Part shown: in pieces, positions 31,346-41,962 of the stretch
Numbering within the stretch: position 1 is the first letter of the stretch
Layout of the letters: each line of letters opens with the position of its first letter
NCBI RefSeq assembly: GCF_000372725.1
Contig: NW_005202428.1
Coordinates: 2,784,722 to 2,848,721 of the forward strand
Direction of reading: 5' to 3'
Length of the DNA stretch: 64,000 nucleotides
DNA from: Emiliania huxleyi CCMP1516
Lineage: Eukaryota > Haptophyta > Isochrysidales > Noelaerhabdaceae
The notes under the pieces: model-generated
What the model was told of the DNA's origin: nothing
The model's database searches: none
What the model saw: the letters and a program-made list of their open reading frames with translations, nothing else
Made by a program: the position numbers and the translations under genes

Positions 31346-34235
31346 CCCGTTTTATTTATTTATTTATTCGGCGGCGTGCTCGATCGATTCATTGAATACA
31401 GCAGGGAGGTAAACGGGGTGTGCACAAGCGCACCCAACATGACAGAACACACGTTCGAAGAGGGGCGAAACAGGACGGACATCCGAGTGGAGGGGAAGGC
31501 CAGGACGCTCTACCTCGGAGGGAAGAAACCGGCGCAAGACAGCGGCACGCACCTGGGGTCGAGGGAGGACGGGGACAATCGAGTGATAAAGCTGGAGGGG
31601 ACCCCGGGCCTCGATACCAACGCGACATGGGAGGAGGAGATACCCGAGCAAAATAAGATCACGAAGGACGCGGTGAGAAAGATGATGGAGAGACAGGAGA
31701 GGGAGCGACAGGAGGGGAGCCTCGGGGCGGATGAGACGTTGTTCCCAGAGGGGGCGCCCCAGAGACACATAAACTGGAAGAAAGAAGACTACGAGCTGTT
31801 CGTGGGGCACGGACACGGGGCGAGCGCGATCAGAGTAGGGGAGCTACAGGAGGACCCCCTAACGCGCTTCTTGCTCCGATACGACGAATTTGAGACGGGG
31901 GGAGAGCTGACGGACGGCAACGGGAAGCGAATTAAGATAGGAAAAGACAGCGAGCCGCTGCGGTCGGGGAAGGGACGAGCCCTGAACGTGAAAGTAGCGC
32001 AGACATGCCTCGCGCTGCACGTCTCACACCAGTTCACACACTTTGCGGCGACGGACGGAGGAAAGGACCATGAAGACAAAAGGGCGGAGGATGGAAAGTA
32101 CGTGCCGAACCCTAGGGTGGCGTACGGCGTGTTCGAAGGACCGACACGATTCGGAAAGAGCGTCCCGGGAGACGCACAGGTAAAGGATCCCAACGGAATC
32201 GGACCCTGTGAAGAAGGGGAGATACGGATAGCGTTTGGGGCGGGAATGTGGGGAGGAAAGCTGCCGAACATGTGGGAGCCGATAGACGCGGAGATGTACG
32301 CGATACTCGCATACTTACGCAAAATGGCGAGCGCGAGCGATGCGCAATCGCGGCGGTGCCTAGTGCTATGCGACTGCAAACCCGCGCTGCAGCAGATTGA
32401 GAATGCGCACCGCAAAGGGATGCCAGAAGGCCTGAGGGACTGGGAGAGAGGCGGACTGCTGGAGGCGATCGCTTACTATAGATCGAAGCTAGAGGCGGTG
32501 GTCTTCATGTGGGTGCCAGCACACGTGGGAATAGCCCCTGCAACGCATACGCCGACGCGGTGGCGACAGCACACCTCGGGGATAACGACACGGAGGACGC
32601 CTCGAAAGTGGTGCGGGACGCGGTGCGGACGCGGCCATGCATGTACACGGTGCGAAGGGAGACGGCAGAGAACGCAGAGAAGAGGGAGATAGTGGACCGA
32701 CGGACGTACGGACACATGTGTAAGAGCGCGCACGAGTGGGTGTGCGAGCAATATCGAAAGACAGTGAGGCCGGGGTCGCACACGGCAGGGGTGGCGGGAC
32801 GGTTGTGGAGCGAAGTAGCAGTAGCCAGCCTCAAGCATCGATGGGATAATAAGATGAGATTACCAGACGAGAACGGGGGGAAGGACAGGCGGGCGACATT
32901 TGACGACGTCGGGGATCACAATGTGACGACCAAAACGATCTTGGGGGCCAGGGTGAGACAACAGGTCGGGGTGCCACATGGGGCACACCACAGGCGTATT
33001 CTAGAGGGGGAAAAGAAACGGGGAATGAGGGGCCCCGCCACGAGAAGCGCGTTCTGGGGATGCAGAGCGTGCAAAGCGGCTAGGGATGAGGCCACAAAAG
33101 AGGCGCGCGAGGCAAGGAGGAGACGCGGGGAACTGAAAGACTGGGACGACTGGAAACAAGAAGACAGTGAGCCACCACAGGCGTCGTTGGCGCACATACT
33201 GAGCGGCAGCTGCGCTGGAAATAAGGAAGAGGCGCGTAACTTCATGCGGAAGCTCGACAAACACACAGCGAGGGCGACAGCAAGAGTTGAACGGGAGGCG
33301 CCGGACTCAAAAGACACCGCCACATTCCTGAGACGAGCGAGGGCAGTCTCCTTAAAGGCGAAAGGGTCTAGATTTGGGGCGCTCGCCGAAGAAGAGTACG
33401 ACAAAATAGCGCCCGTGATTGCCTGCACGCTACCCGCACTCACGGACTCCATACCCGAAAGAAAGAGAAGGGAGCTCGCGGGAGAGGTGACGAGTGAACT
33501 ACAGGTGGTGGGGAAGGCAGCCTCGATTGCCATACAGACATGGGTGCGGAACAACGACAAGACCAAGGCACGGGCAGAGGAACGAGAGAAGAATATAGGG
33601 TGGATAAAGCGCCTGTTCACGGCATGGAGGGTGAGCCACGCCGAACGTACCGAACGTAGAGCCGAGCGGAAGGCAGCGGGGGAAGACGACTCCGAGGAGG
33701 ACGAACCAGTGGAAATTCAGTTGTCAGATGTCACGATGCATCCGAAGGGGACCCCAGCGCCGGCATCATCCGTAGAGGCACGAGTGTTCGAAGAGAGAGT
33801 GGACCTGAGCAACGACATGACTTGGAGGCAAATGCTCGGAGTGGGAGTCAGAAATGTGGTCCTTGCGCGAGGGGAGCTCGATACACTCGAGGGGCCAGGA
33901 TACGCCGCGAGGAGGACGGAGTTGCGCCGAAAGGCGAAAGAAGCCGCGAGAACAAGGGACCGGCAGGCGGCGGCGTCGCAGGACGAGACAGAAGAGAACG
34001 ACGCGACAGAGGAGGAAATGACAAGGGAGAGAACGACGAGAGTGGGACGACCGCGAGGTGGCATGAAGGCTGCAGCGAGAAGCGGCGAGAGACTGCGAAG
34101 AGAGATAGGAAGAGGCAGACTCCCTAGGGTGGGCGACGGCTAGCGCATCACACACCTCTCCTTAAAATCCCTGTGTGGTGGCGGCGTGCCGTCCTCCCAT
34201 CCCTCCCTTGGGTTGTCTGTTTTCTTTCTTTCTTT
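31346..34235 (+). mobile_element. 5'-truncated LINE (non-LTR retrotransposon) with RNase H
   Basis: The ORF is readable from about 31390 to 34143 with one frame break near 32535. No reverse-transcriptase catalytic motif is present, so the 5' part is missing. An RNase H domain is clear: FAATDGG (first Asp), AEMYAILAYL (Glu), LCDCKPALQQIE (Asp) and AHVGIAP followed by the final Asp in NAYADAV after the frame break. The remaining 530 residues are charged, with a CRACKAA ... HILSGSC zinc-knuckle-like motif typical of LINE C-termini. The 3' end reads CCCTTGGGTTGTCTGTTTTC and a (CTTT)n tail, and that 60-bp end is duplicated at 34240-34300. The frame break means this copy is dead. Confidence 0.8.
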
Positions 34236-34289
34236 TTTTCGGCGGCGTGCCGTCCTCCCATCCCTCCCTTGGGTTAGCTGTTTTCTTTC

Positions 34290-34775
34290 TTTCTTTCTTA
34301 GGCTCAGAAATGTGGTCCTTGCGCGAGGAGAGCTCGATAAACTCGAGGCACGAGGGGCCAAAATATGCCGAGAGGAGGGCGGAGTTACGCAGAGAGGCGA
34401 GAGAAGCAGCGAGAGCAAGGGATCGGCAGACGGCAGCGGCGTCTCAGAACGACAACAAAAGTTGTTTGGTATTGCTAAAAATCTCTCTCTCAGAACGAGG
34501 CCGAGGAGAGCGATGAGTCGCAGAGGATGAGGAACAGCAGGAGAGAGAACGAGGACGAGAGTGGGAAGAACGAGAGGTGGCATGAAGGTCGCTGCGAGAA
34601 TTGGCGAGAAACTGCGAACAGAGATAGGAAGAGGTAGACGCCCGAGGGTGGGCGAAGGCTAGCACCGCACTCTCTCCTTAAAATCCCTGTGAGCTGTGTG
34701 GTGGCGGCGTGCCGTCCTCCCATCCCTCCCTTGGCTTGTCTGTTTTCTTTCTTTCTTTCTTTCGGCTTTGAAAAC
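34290..34775 (+). mobile_element. LINE 3' fragment
   Basis: A diverged copy of the last part of the LINE ORF (AGAAATGTGGTCCTTGCGC, then the Arg-rich end) plus the same 3' UTR and (CTTT)n tail. It lies in tandem behind the first copy, as if nested or reinserted at the tail. 34776-35150 holds nothing I recognise. Confidence 0.75.
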
Positions 34776-35149
34776 CTTCTTGACCCTCTAAGCAAGCCGC
34801 GTCTGTTCCTCCTTCTCGCCCTATGATCATAGACCGCGCAGAGCCTACCCACATAGACCTTCCACTCCCCTCACAAGCGCGACGAACGAACGAGCCACCG
34901 ACGGATAGACAGGCGAGCTGCTTCGCGTTTGGCAACATGGCCTAGAACATGGCAAGCCCCTGAAGCCCGGCGACGCCTGCCCCTTCGCTTTACCGCCCCC
35001 CGCCCCTGCGCCCCCCGCTTAAATTGTGCACAATTCAGGACGATGAGTTTGCCATCCCGGAGTGGTTCGACTCCACACAAACCCGAGACGGTGACGGGTA
35101 CTGTCTCGGCGGTCTCAGGCCCAGTGAGGTAGTGCGCCAGACCTTCCCG

Positions 35150-35395
35150 GATCCTGCTGAACAAGTTCCTCTTGTAGCTCGATCGATCACACCGCCATCA
35201 CCGCCGACGTCTCACAGTGAGATGATGGAGAGGGGGGACGACACTGCTCCAGCAGCGTGCACCTCGATCCTGTACCGTGTTTGTTATGACCCCCCCCCAA
35301 TGAACACACCAGTGAGGGAGGGCGAGACGATCGAGGGGTCCCGTACAATGCGGAATCGACCCTATCCAGTGCTCAAGTGCTCAAGTGTGCACACA
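35150..35395 (-). repeat. Family F partial copy
   Basis: Inverse of 28355-28560: GCGGAATCGACCCTATCCAG followed by GCTCAAGTGCTCAAGTG, with a CACCTCGATCCTG block upstream. Confidence 0.65.
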
Positions 35396-35894
35396 CCGAT
35401 TGCACCACCGACAATCCTTACACCGTGGATGATTGGCCGCAATATCAAGTGCGCCGGCTTCAAGCAAGGCATCCCGCTCATACGTGAGTCGACTCGGTGG
35501 CAGACGGACGGCTTCTGCGCTGCGAGTTGCGCGGAGGCAGGGAAGGTGTTCAAAAATTGCTGTTGATGCCATTCGGCCGCCGCTGCTGCTGCTGCCGGTT
35601 ATGCCTGCCTGCCTGCCTGCCTGCCTGCCTCATGCATGTGGTTTCGACGTGACTACGTACGTGTCTGTCTCTTAGTGTTGTTTGTTTTGTTTGTCTCTGG
35701 TCGCGTGGTTTGTTGGGTGTGTTGTTATCAGATCAAGAAGTGCTTTTCCGTGGTTTTTGTCGCCTGGCTGGCGTTTCGATTCCGTCTGTTTTCTAGGTTT
35801 GCGCTCTTTCTTTTTCTGCTTCCGCGGGCAAAAAACTCTTTTTCGTTCACGCCAGGGCGGCCGCCTGTTCTGTCCAAGCCCTGCCGACGTCAGA

Positions 35895-36146
35895 ATGGGG
35901 CTCGAGCTCGAGATATCATCGCGGGGCATCGATGTGGAAAACGTTTCGCCTCGTGCCATCCTCAAGCTCATGATCTTTTCGGGGCAGTGTGGCGTCGCCA
36001 TTGGCTTTTGCGGTGGCGTTCGCACCGCAGCGTACTGGTTCAACGTCCCGGAGTCCGAGAGCAGAAGCGCAGTCAGACTTTCCACTTACGTGGCCGGTGG
36101 CGCGGCAGCAGTCTCTCTTTTCTCGCTGCTGTGGTCGCGCTGGTGA
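35895..36146 (+). CDS. Small hypothetical membrane protein, 83 residues
   Basis: Not recognised. ATG at 35895 (MGLELEISSRGIDVENVSP). There are two hydrophobic segments: LMIFSGQCGVAIGFCGGV, and YVAGGAAAVSLFSLLW near the C-terminus. A short polar loop joins them. The upstream 250 bp are pyrimidine-rich and T-rich compared with the surroundings, as expected for a 5' flank. Codon use (GTC, CTC, GCC) looks coding. It may be a subunit-like two-helix protein. 36150-37280 downstream contains no gene I can support. Confidence 0.4.
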   Translation: MGLELEISSRGIDVENVSPRAILKLMIFSGQCGVAIGFCGGVRTAAYWFNVPESESRSAVRLSTYVAGGAAAVSLFSLLWSRW

Positions 36147-37283
36147 GCCGCGCCCACAATCTGGCCTTTGCGGCTGTGCGGCTTCGAGCTAACCGCCCTC
36201 CGCCACCGCCCCACCCCATTACCCGCGGCATGGGCAGCCGAGGCGTGGGCAGCCGAGGACCGCGACTTTGGGCTATCGAGCACGCACCATCAAGCTCGTT
36301 GCAGCCTGGCATCTGCTGCGCTCGTCGCGCGCACAGCATTGTCCTGGCGTGCCTATACACCGCGCCATCGTTTTGCTCCAGGCAGCACCTTGCAGTGAGA
36401 GAGCGGGGATGGTTTTGCGGGTCCGGTGGTGTTCGTCCCTGACATTCCACTCGGCGGAGGGCTGCGGCGCGCAGGGAAAATATGGTTGAAGGAGAGTATC
36501 ACGAACCATCACTTTCTGTGGGTAGTCCAATGGGTAGCAGGGCTTCTCGTCTCTCTGGTTGTGGTGTGGTAGCTGCTGCTGGTAGGACGGGGGAACGAGA
36601 GATGATAGTAGGGAGTAGAAGAAAGCAAAGAGGAGCCCTGCGCACGCACGACTCCGCAGGCGATGCCCCTCCCGCCCGTGCTTGTGCAGCCCCGGGGCTG
36701 CACAGGTGCACAGCGCAGCACGAGCGCCTCGCCTCCACCTCCTGCTCCTCATAGAAAAACTGCGGCCGCCAGCGATCTCTGAGAGAGCGTCTCTCGCCCT
36801 GGCGGACGGGGAGAGGAACACAAAGGAACGTACGGTACGGACGTCCATCCACTGGGATGAGAATACTGGAGAGATGAGGTCGAATTCAACAGGAGCGCCG
36901 CCTCAACACGGATGTACACGGCGGGTCTTGGCTCTATCGAGCCATGCTAGGTTGCTAGCTCCAGCCGCGCAGCCCAACCCGGCCGCCCGAGGGTGCTCCC
37001 GCAAGCAGAGAATAGACCATCCTGGGGGAAGCAACCGGGTGGTGAGCTGTGAGCTGTGTGAGGTCCGCCCGCGCGCTAATTCCAGCGGCTCGCCATACGA
37101 GGCGAGCTGACGCTGCGTCAGGGTGCGCAGCATGCTCTCTCGCTCTGTGCTGAGGCATGCTGGCTGGCGCCCAGTACAATGCCCTCAATACATTGCACTC
37201 CACGCCGTGCTGGCTGGTGCAGTACTATCAGTGCGCTGACTGGCGCGCGGTGTGCGTGTCGCCCTATCCGATTTGCGCACCCT

Positions 37284-37330
37284 AGGTAGGTAGGTAGGTA
37301 GGTAGGTAGGTAGGTAGGTAGGTAGGTAGG
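37284..37330. repeat. (AGGT)n microsatellite
   Basis: About eleven AGGT units, 80 bp upstream of the prenyltransferase start. A separate (CCTG)n run is at 35600-35625. Confidence 0.9.
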
Positions 37331-37409
37331 GGCACCACCGCAGGGGCCGTCCATTTCCAGATTTCAGCATGCTGGCCGCCCAAGAAAAACAGTCAGCCTG
37401 TTTCCGGAA

Positions 37410-38269
37410 ATGTCGTCTTCACCTCGCCGCTTCGCGCTGGGTTTGCTGCTGGTGCTGCAGCCTGCGCCTTCCAGGACGCTTCGCGTCCACGGGCCTGTGT
37501 CTAGAGACCGCCTAGGCCAGCACTCGTACGCCCGCGCCACCTCGCCAATTGCATCTGCTGACGAGCCATCCGGCGGCACCACTCTTGCGAGCCGTGCCGC
37601 GGGCGCGGCGAGCGCGGTGTACGCCTTTAGCCGTCCGCACACGGTTCGCGGGACGCTACTCGCCTGCGGCACTGGCGTCGGTCGCGCGCTGATCGAGTCG
37701 CCGGAGCGCCTCGCCCTGTTGCCTGCGCTGGTGCGCCGCCGCACACACTGCCCACCGGCAGCCGCTATGTCTCACACAGCCACTGCCTTACCTCGCGGTG
37801 TTTGCAGCTTCCTCGTGCCATGCTGGGCGTTGTCGCGCTCGTCCTCGGAAACCTCTTTATCGTCGGCATCAACCAGGTTGCCTGCACCCGCCCTCACCCG
37901 CTCCTCGCTCCGAGGATGGCCTCGCCTTGCCCGCCAGTCCGCCCACCACGCCGCCCGGGCCGCAGATCTACGATGTCGAGATCGACCAGGTGAACAAGCC
38001 GTTTCTGCCTATCGCCGCCGGTGCCATGTCGCCCGCGGCTGCGTGGGCGGTCGTGTGCGCCTCGCTCTGCGGCGGGATGGGTCTGGTCCGCAGCCTCTTC
38101 GGCGGGCTCATCTTTCAGCTCTACTCGTTCGGACTCGCCATCGGGGCCCTCTACTCGGTGAATCCCCCCCCACACACACACGCGTGCACCGTGGCCACCC
38201 GAGAGAGATCAAAGCAGCACCGCACACGCACTGCCACCCGACGCACACGCACACACACACACACTCACT

Positions 38270-38314
<45 letters not shown>

Positions 38315-39298
38315 ACGCCTCACGCCTCGCGCCTCGCGCCTCGCGCCTCACACCTCGCGCCTCGCGCGCCTCAAGCTGGAGCCCAGACCCCACTCCCCGC
38401 CACCCCGCCACCCCGCCCCCCCGCCCCCCCGCCCCCCCGCCCCCCCGCCAGGTGCCTCCCTTCCACCTGAAGCGCTTCCCGCTCCTCGCCGGGCTCATCA
38501 TCGCCTGCTGCCGCGGCATCCCTCCCCCCCCCTCCCCCGGCTGCCGCACGCCCCTCCCTCTCCTCACCCTCTCCCCCCGTACTCCAACCACACCTCCAGG
38601 ACTCCTGCTCAACTTTGGTATTATCTTAAAACTAAGAATATAATAGGCTTCCTGCTCAACTTTGGCGTCTACTATGCGACGCGCGAGGCGCTCGGCCTCG
38701 GCTTCCGCTGGTCGCCGCAGGTGCCGCTGCCAGAGCCAGCTCAGCCCACACGTCGTGACTCCGTCCCTGACCCCCCCCCCCCCCTCCCCCCATTTGGCCT
38801 CACTGTCTGTTGGCCGTCGCCGGCGCCACACCCACACACACTCCCAGCGCCGTCCGCTGCAGCTGCCCTCTCCTCCCTCCCCGCGGGCCCAGCAGTGGTA
38901 CCCAACGGTCCTCCCTCGCGCCGCAGGTGTCCTTCCTCGCGCGCTTCATGACCGTGTACGGCGTCGTCATCGCGGCGACCAAGGACTTGCCCGACGTCGA
39001 GGGCGACCGCAAGGGCGGGATCGAGACCTTCGCCACACGCCTCGGCACCGGGCGCGTCGCTGCCGCAGCCACCGCCATGCTCGCTCTCAACTACGTCGGC
39101 GCGATCGCCACCGCCCTCGCCGCCGCGCCGGGCGTCTTCCGCACCACACTCATGGCGGGCGGCCACGCCCTCGCCGCCGGCTGGCTTGGCCTGGCTTGGC
39201 GGCGGCTAGAGGTTGCCTCCGCCGCCTCGATCAAGCGCTTCTACGGCCAGATCTGGAACCTCTTCTACTTTGAGTACATCCTCTACCTCTTCATCTAA
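37410..39298 (+). CDS. Homogentisate prenyltransferase (tocopherol/plastoquinone pathway, VTE2/HPT type)
   Basis: Plastid membrane UbiA enzyme joining homogentisate to a prenyl or phytyl diphosphate. Start ATG 37410 with an Arg/Ser-rich plastid-targeting leader. Exons: 37410-about 37730, 37808-37876, 37966-38157, 38452-38515, 38647-38720, 38927-39298. The first aspartate motif is split by intron 2 (GNLFIVGINQ/IYDVEIDQVNKPFLP). The second is KDLPDVEGDRKGGIETFATR. The end FYGQIWNLFYFEYIL is typical of HPT. Frames agree at the joins. Introns are GT-AG except intron 4 (GC-AG). Intron 4 contains an extra copy of LLLNFG coding sequence and a 29-nt GT..AG segment. An 18-nt micro-exon (38600-38617) would also keep frame. 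Phytyl versus solanesyl specificity cannot be read. Confidence 0.9.
38189..38315 (+). repeat. Intronic repeat shared with TTK intron 1
   Basis: Same 70-bp core (CCGTGGCCACCCGAGAGAG...) and (CA)n tract as 17034-16840, in the same sense relative to the host gene. It lies in intron 3 (294 nt) of the prenyltransferase. Confidence 0.85.
38600..38664 (+). repeat. Duplicated exon start flanking a 29-nt GT..AG segment
   Basis: TCCTGCTCAACTTTGG occurs at 38603-38618 and again at 38649-38664. The 29 nt at 38618-38646 begin GTATTATC and end AATATAATAG. They are far more AT-rich than the surroundings. Confidence 0.75.
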
Positions 39299-39952
39299 GC
39301 GCGGGAGGCGGTACGAGGCGGCGCGGAGCGACATGGGGTGCCGCGGTGATGGATGTCGACCGCGATACAGGAGTACGTGACGCCCCTGGTGGTCGGAATT
39401 GAGCTCTCGTAATATATATGTTGGATGTGGATGCATTCGGCCGTAATGTTAACGTGTATACGTCTTTCACGACAACACGAGCTCGCCGCCGAAGAGTGAA
39501 AAGTGCACGAACGCGGGCGCGGCCAGCCCAGCCCGCCCAGCCGCCTGCGCCTCGCGGCCGGGCGCGAGCTAGCGGTGTAGCGCCCGGCCCGCGGCCCGGC
39601 GCCGGCGAAGAACCGGAGAAGCCGCATGAACGCGGGGATGAGACGGCACGATAGACCATAGTTTTGATTGTGCGTTGTGGATGTTCTGGGGGAGATATTC
39701 ACGGTTCTTGTTCTTGAGTTGGGAAAATGGGCATGCACATCCACATGCATATGCACATCCACACGCACATGCCACATGCACATGTACATGTGTTGTTGTT
39801 GTGCATGTGCATGTTGTAACAAAAACACACACGTGCCCCTGTTATCTTGGAGCACTTGAAGAACCCTGCACAAAGATCGCAAGGGCGGGGACCTGTTCCT
39901 TTTTACCCATCTCACAGTAGAGAGGTGTCCGTTTTTATTTATTTATTTATTT

Positions 39953-40255
39953 ATTGGAGCACTTGGAGTGCAGTCATTAACCGCACGCCCAGGGCCGGGG
40001 AGCTAAGAAGCGCACCCAGAGGCCGGACGATTGGTACCGGGCTACGGGCAAGATAGCCCTGACCCCTCTAGGGTGGGTGGGTGCGCGTTATCCTCCGCAG
40101 CGGAAAGAGTGGGCCCCGGGTGTAAATAAAAGGGCGACGGACGCTTGCGTCCTAGCCTCCAACAACGCCTCCCCGGCGCAGAGGGGCCCCAGGAGGGATG
40201 CTCAACCGCTCCATGCCACGCCGCTTGCGGCGGTCCTATTCCCAGCTCAGCTGAG
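39953..40255 (-). repeat. Families B and A, inverted, between GCACTTGGA tails
   Basis: 40255-40092 is family B and 40086-39953 the 3' part of family A, both on the minus strand. GGAGCACTTGGAGCACTTGG sits at 40257-40277 and a (TTTA)n run at 39933-39955. 39300-39930 holds no gene; a CATG-rich alternating run lies at 39728-39815. Confidence 0.7.
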
Positions 40256-40524
40256 GAGCACTTGGAGCACTTGGAGTGACGACGTGTGGACGGATGGAAA
40301 AAAGCCCCCCTCTCATGGCTGGCCCTGGGCATGGCCTCTCTCTCTCTGGGTCAGCTGGGTCCGGGTCTGCAACTCGCACGGCGGGTCCGCGTCCGCCGTT
40401 TCATCTCGAGTTTGCCCGAGTGGTAAACGCAATCGAAATTTGGGTAAACGCTGCAACGATCGGGAAAGTTGGCCGGATGGTCTGGGGAATCAAAAGAAAG
40501 GGATAAACCAAGCGCCGCCAATTA

Positions 40525-41225
40525 GCTTAAGATCGACATCCCCTCCGGCTACGACAAGATGCACGTGATCTGGTTGGTCCTCACGGGGTTGACCCGTCCG
40601 TCTCCTCCATCCAGATCAAGACGGACTCCATGGACGGCCGAGCAATGTTTGTTCATTCATATTATTAATTAATGCTTTCGCACGGCTGAGCCCCCCCTCC
40701 CTCCCCCGCGCCCATCCCCTGCCTGCCCTCCCCCGCCACGCGCCGTCCGAGCCCTCTCCGCTCTTGCACAGGAGGAAATTGGAATTAATCAGATGGCTTC
40801 AACAAATCATGATTGGGAGAGGGGGGACGACACCGCCCGATCTACCCTCCGGGGTCCCTCGGCGGCGTGCACCTCGATCCTGGACCGCCGAGTGATGGGG
40901 TCCCAAAATGTCGTGAGGCAGTGCATCCGACTGCCCCGGATCCAGCTGAACGAGCTCCTCTTGTAGCATGAGCACTCTCATGGTCTTGCTATGATCCACG
41001 GTCGCAGCTGGAGAGGAGGTCCTGGGGAACGGGAACTGATGGACCTCTCTCCAGCGGAGGGAACGACCCGGCCCGATTCTTCTGGTCCGCGTACACCTCC
41101 CGCCGTTCGGTGAGCTTGCGCCTTGTGCATGCCGATGGCAGCCCATGTGGCGGACGGCATGCACTTTGGGGTGTTCATGGGGTCCCGTACCATGCGGAAT
41201 CGACCCTATCCAGTGCTCAAGTGCT
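40525..41225 (-). repeat. Family F long copy, inverted
   Basis: Reverse of 28355-29015 with a different middle. It ends at GAATCGACCCTATCCAG and GCTCAAGTGC, immediately beside the foldback element. Confidence 0.65.
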
Positions 41226-41226
41226 A

Positions 41227-41905
41227 CCGTGAGGGTGAACCTTCTTTTATAGACGGCTAGGATTGAGAGCAGCCTCGCTCTCAACCCTAGAAGTCGAAGG
41301 ATTGTGAGCAGCAGTCCTCGCAATCGTAGCATCTCTGTCGGCGATTGTGAGCGCCTACGCTCGCAATCCTACATCTTCTAGGACTAAGAGCAGCTCCGCT
41401 CCCAAGGTGACTGGCTGGTGACGCCTACGACTACTGCCAGCGCGCTCACAATCCGAGCAAAGTCTAGGGTTGCGAGCAGCACTGCTCACAATCCTAGCAA
41501 CATGCCTCCTATTACGAGCAGTAGCGCGCGCAATCCTACATGTACATGTCTGTATGTCGGACTATGAGCGGCTGCGCTCACTCACAATCGTACCAAAGAT
41601 CCAAGGATTGCTGGCAGGTGCACAGGGGGCGCTCCCAATCGCTCCAGCCGCGAGCGCTTGTGAGCGCGCCGGGATGGTCTCCTCACAATCCAAACAGTGA
41701 TCCCACCGATTGCGAGGGGACCCGCTCGCAATCCTATAGTCTATAGAAGATAGATGTAGGATTGCGAGCGTAGGCGCTCACAAGCACAGAGATGCTACGA
41801 TTGCGAGGAGTGCTGCTCACAATCCTTAGACTTCTAGGATTGAGAGCGAGGCTGCTCTGATCAATCCTAGCCGTCTAGAAAAGAAGGTTCACCTCAAGTG
41901 AGGGC
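41227..41905. mobile_element. Foldback element built of small hairpins
   Basis: The outer about 150 bp on each side are inverted copies: GGTGAACCTTCTTTT, then GACGGCTAGGATTGAGAGC on the left, and the complement ending at 41890 on the right. The interior is a run of roughly 30-nt imperfect palindromes of the form GGATTGTGAGC-loop-GCTCACAATCC; about ten are visible. No ORF. CAAGTG flanks both ends (41217 and 41893) and could be a target duplication. It ends about 60 bp before the ATG of the armadillo gene. Confidence 0.75.
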
Positions 41906-41962
41906 CCCGCGTTATTTTGTCGCCGTTCGGTCTGTTTCGGCCGAGCTAACGTTGGTGCTGTC

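Noticed and set aside
37284-37330. AGGT array as a cluster of splice donors
   Set aside because: It is a simple microsatellite upstream of the start codon with no evidence of a 5' UTR intron.
41227-41905. CRISPR-like array of regularly repeated 30-nt palindromes
   Set aside because: Units are diverged, there are no unique equal-length spacers, the whole is inverted about its centre, and the setting is eukaryotic.
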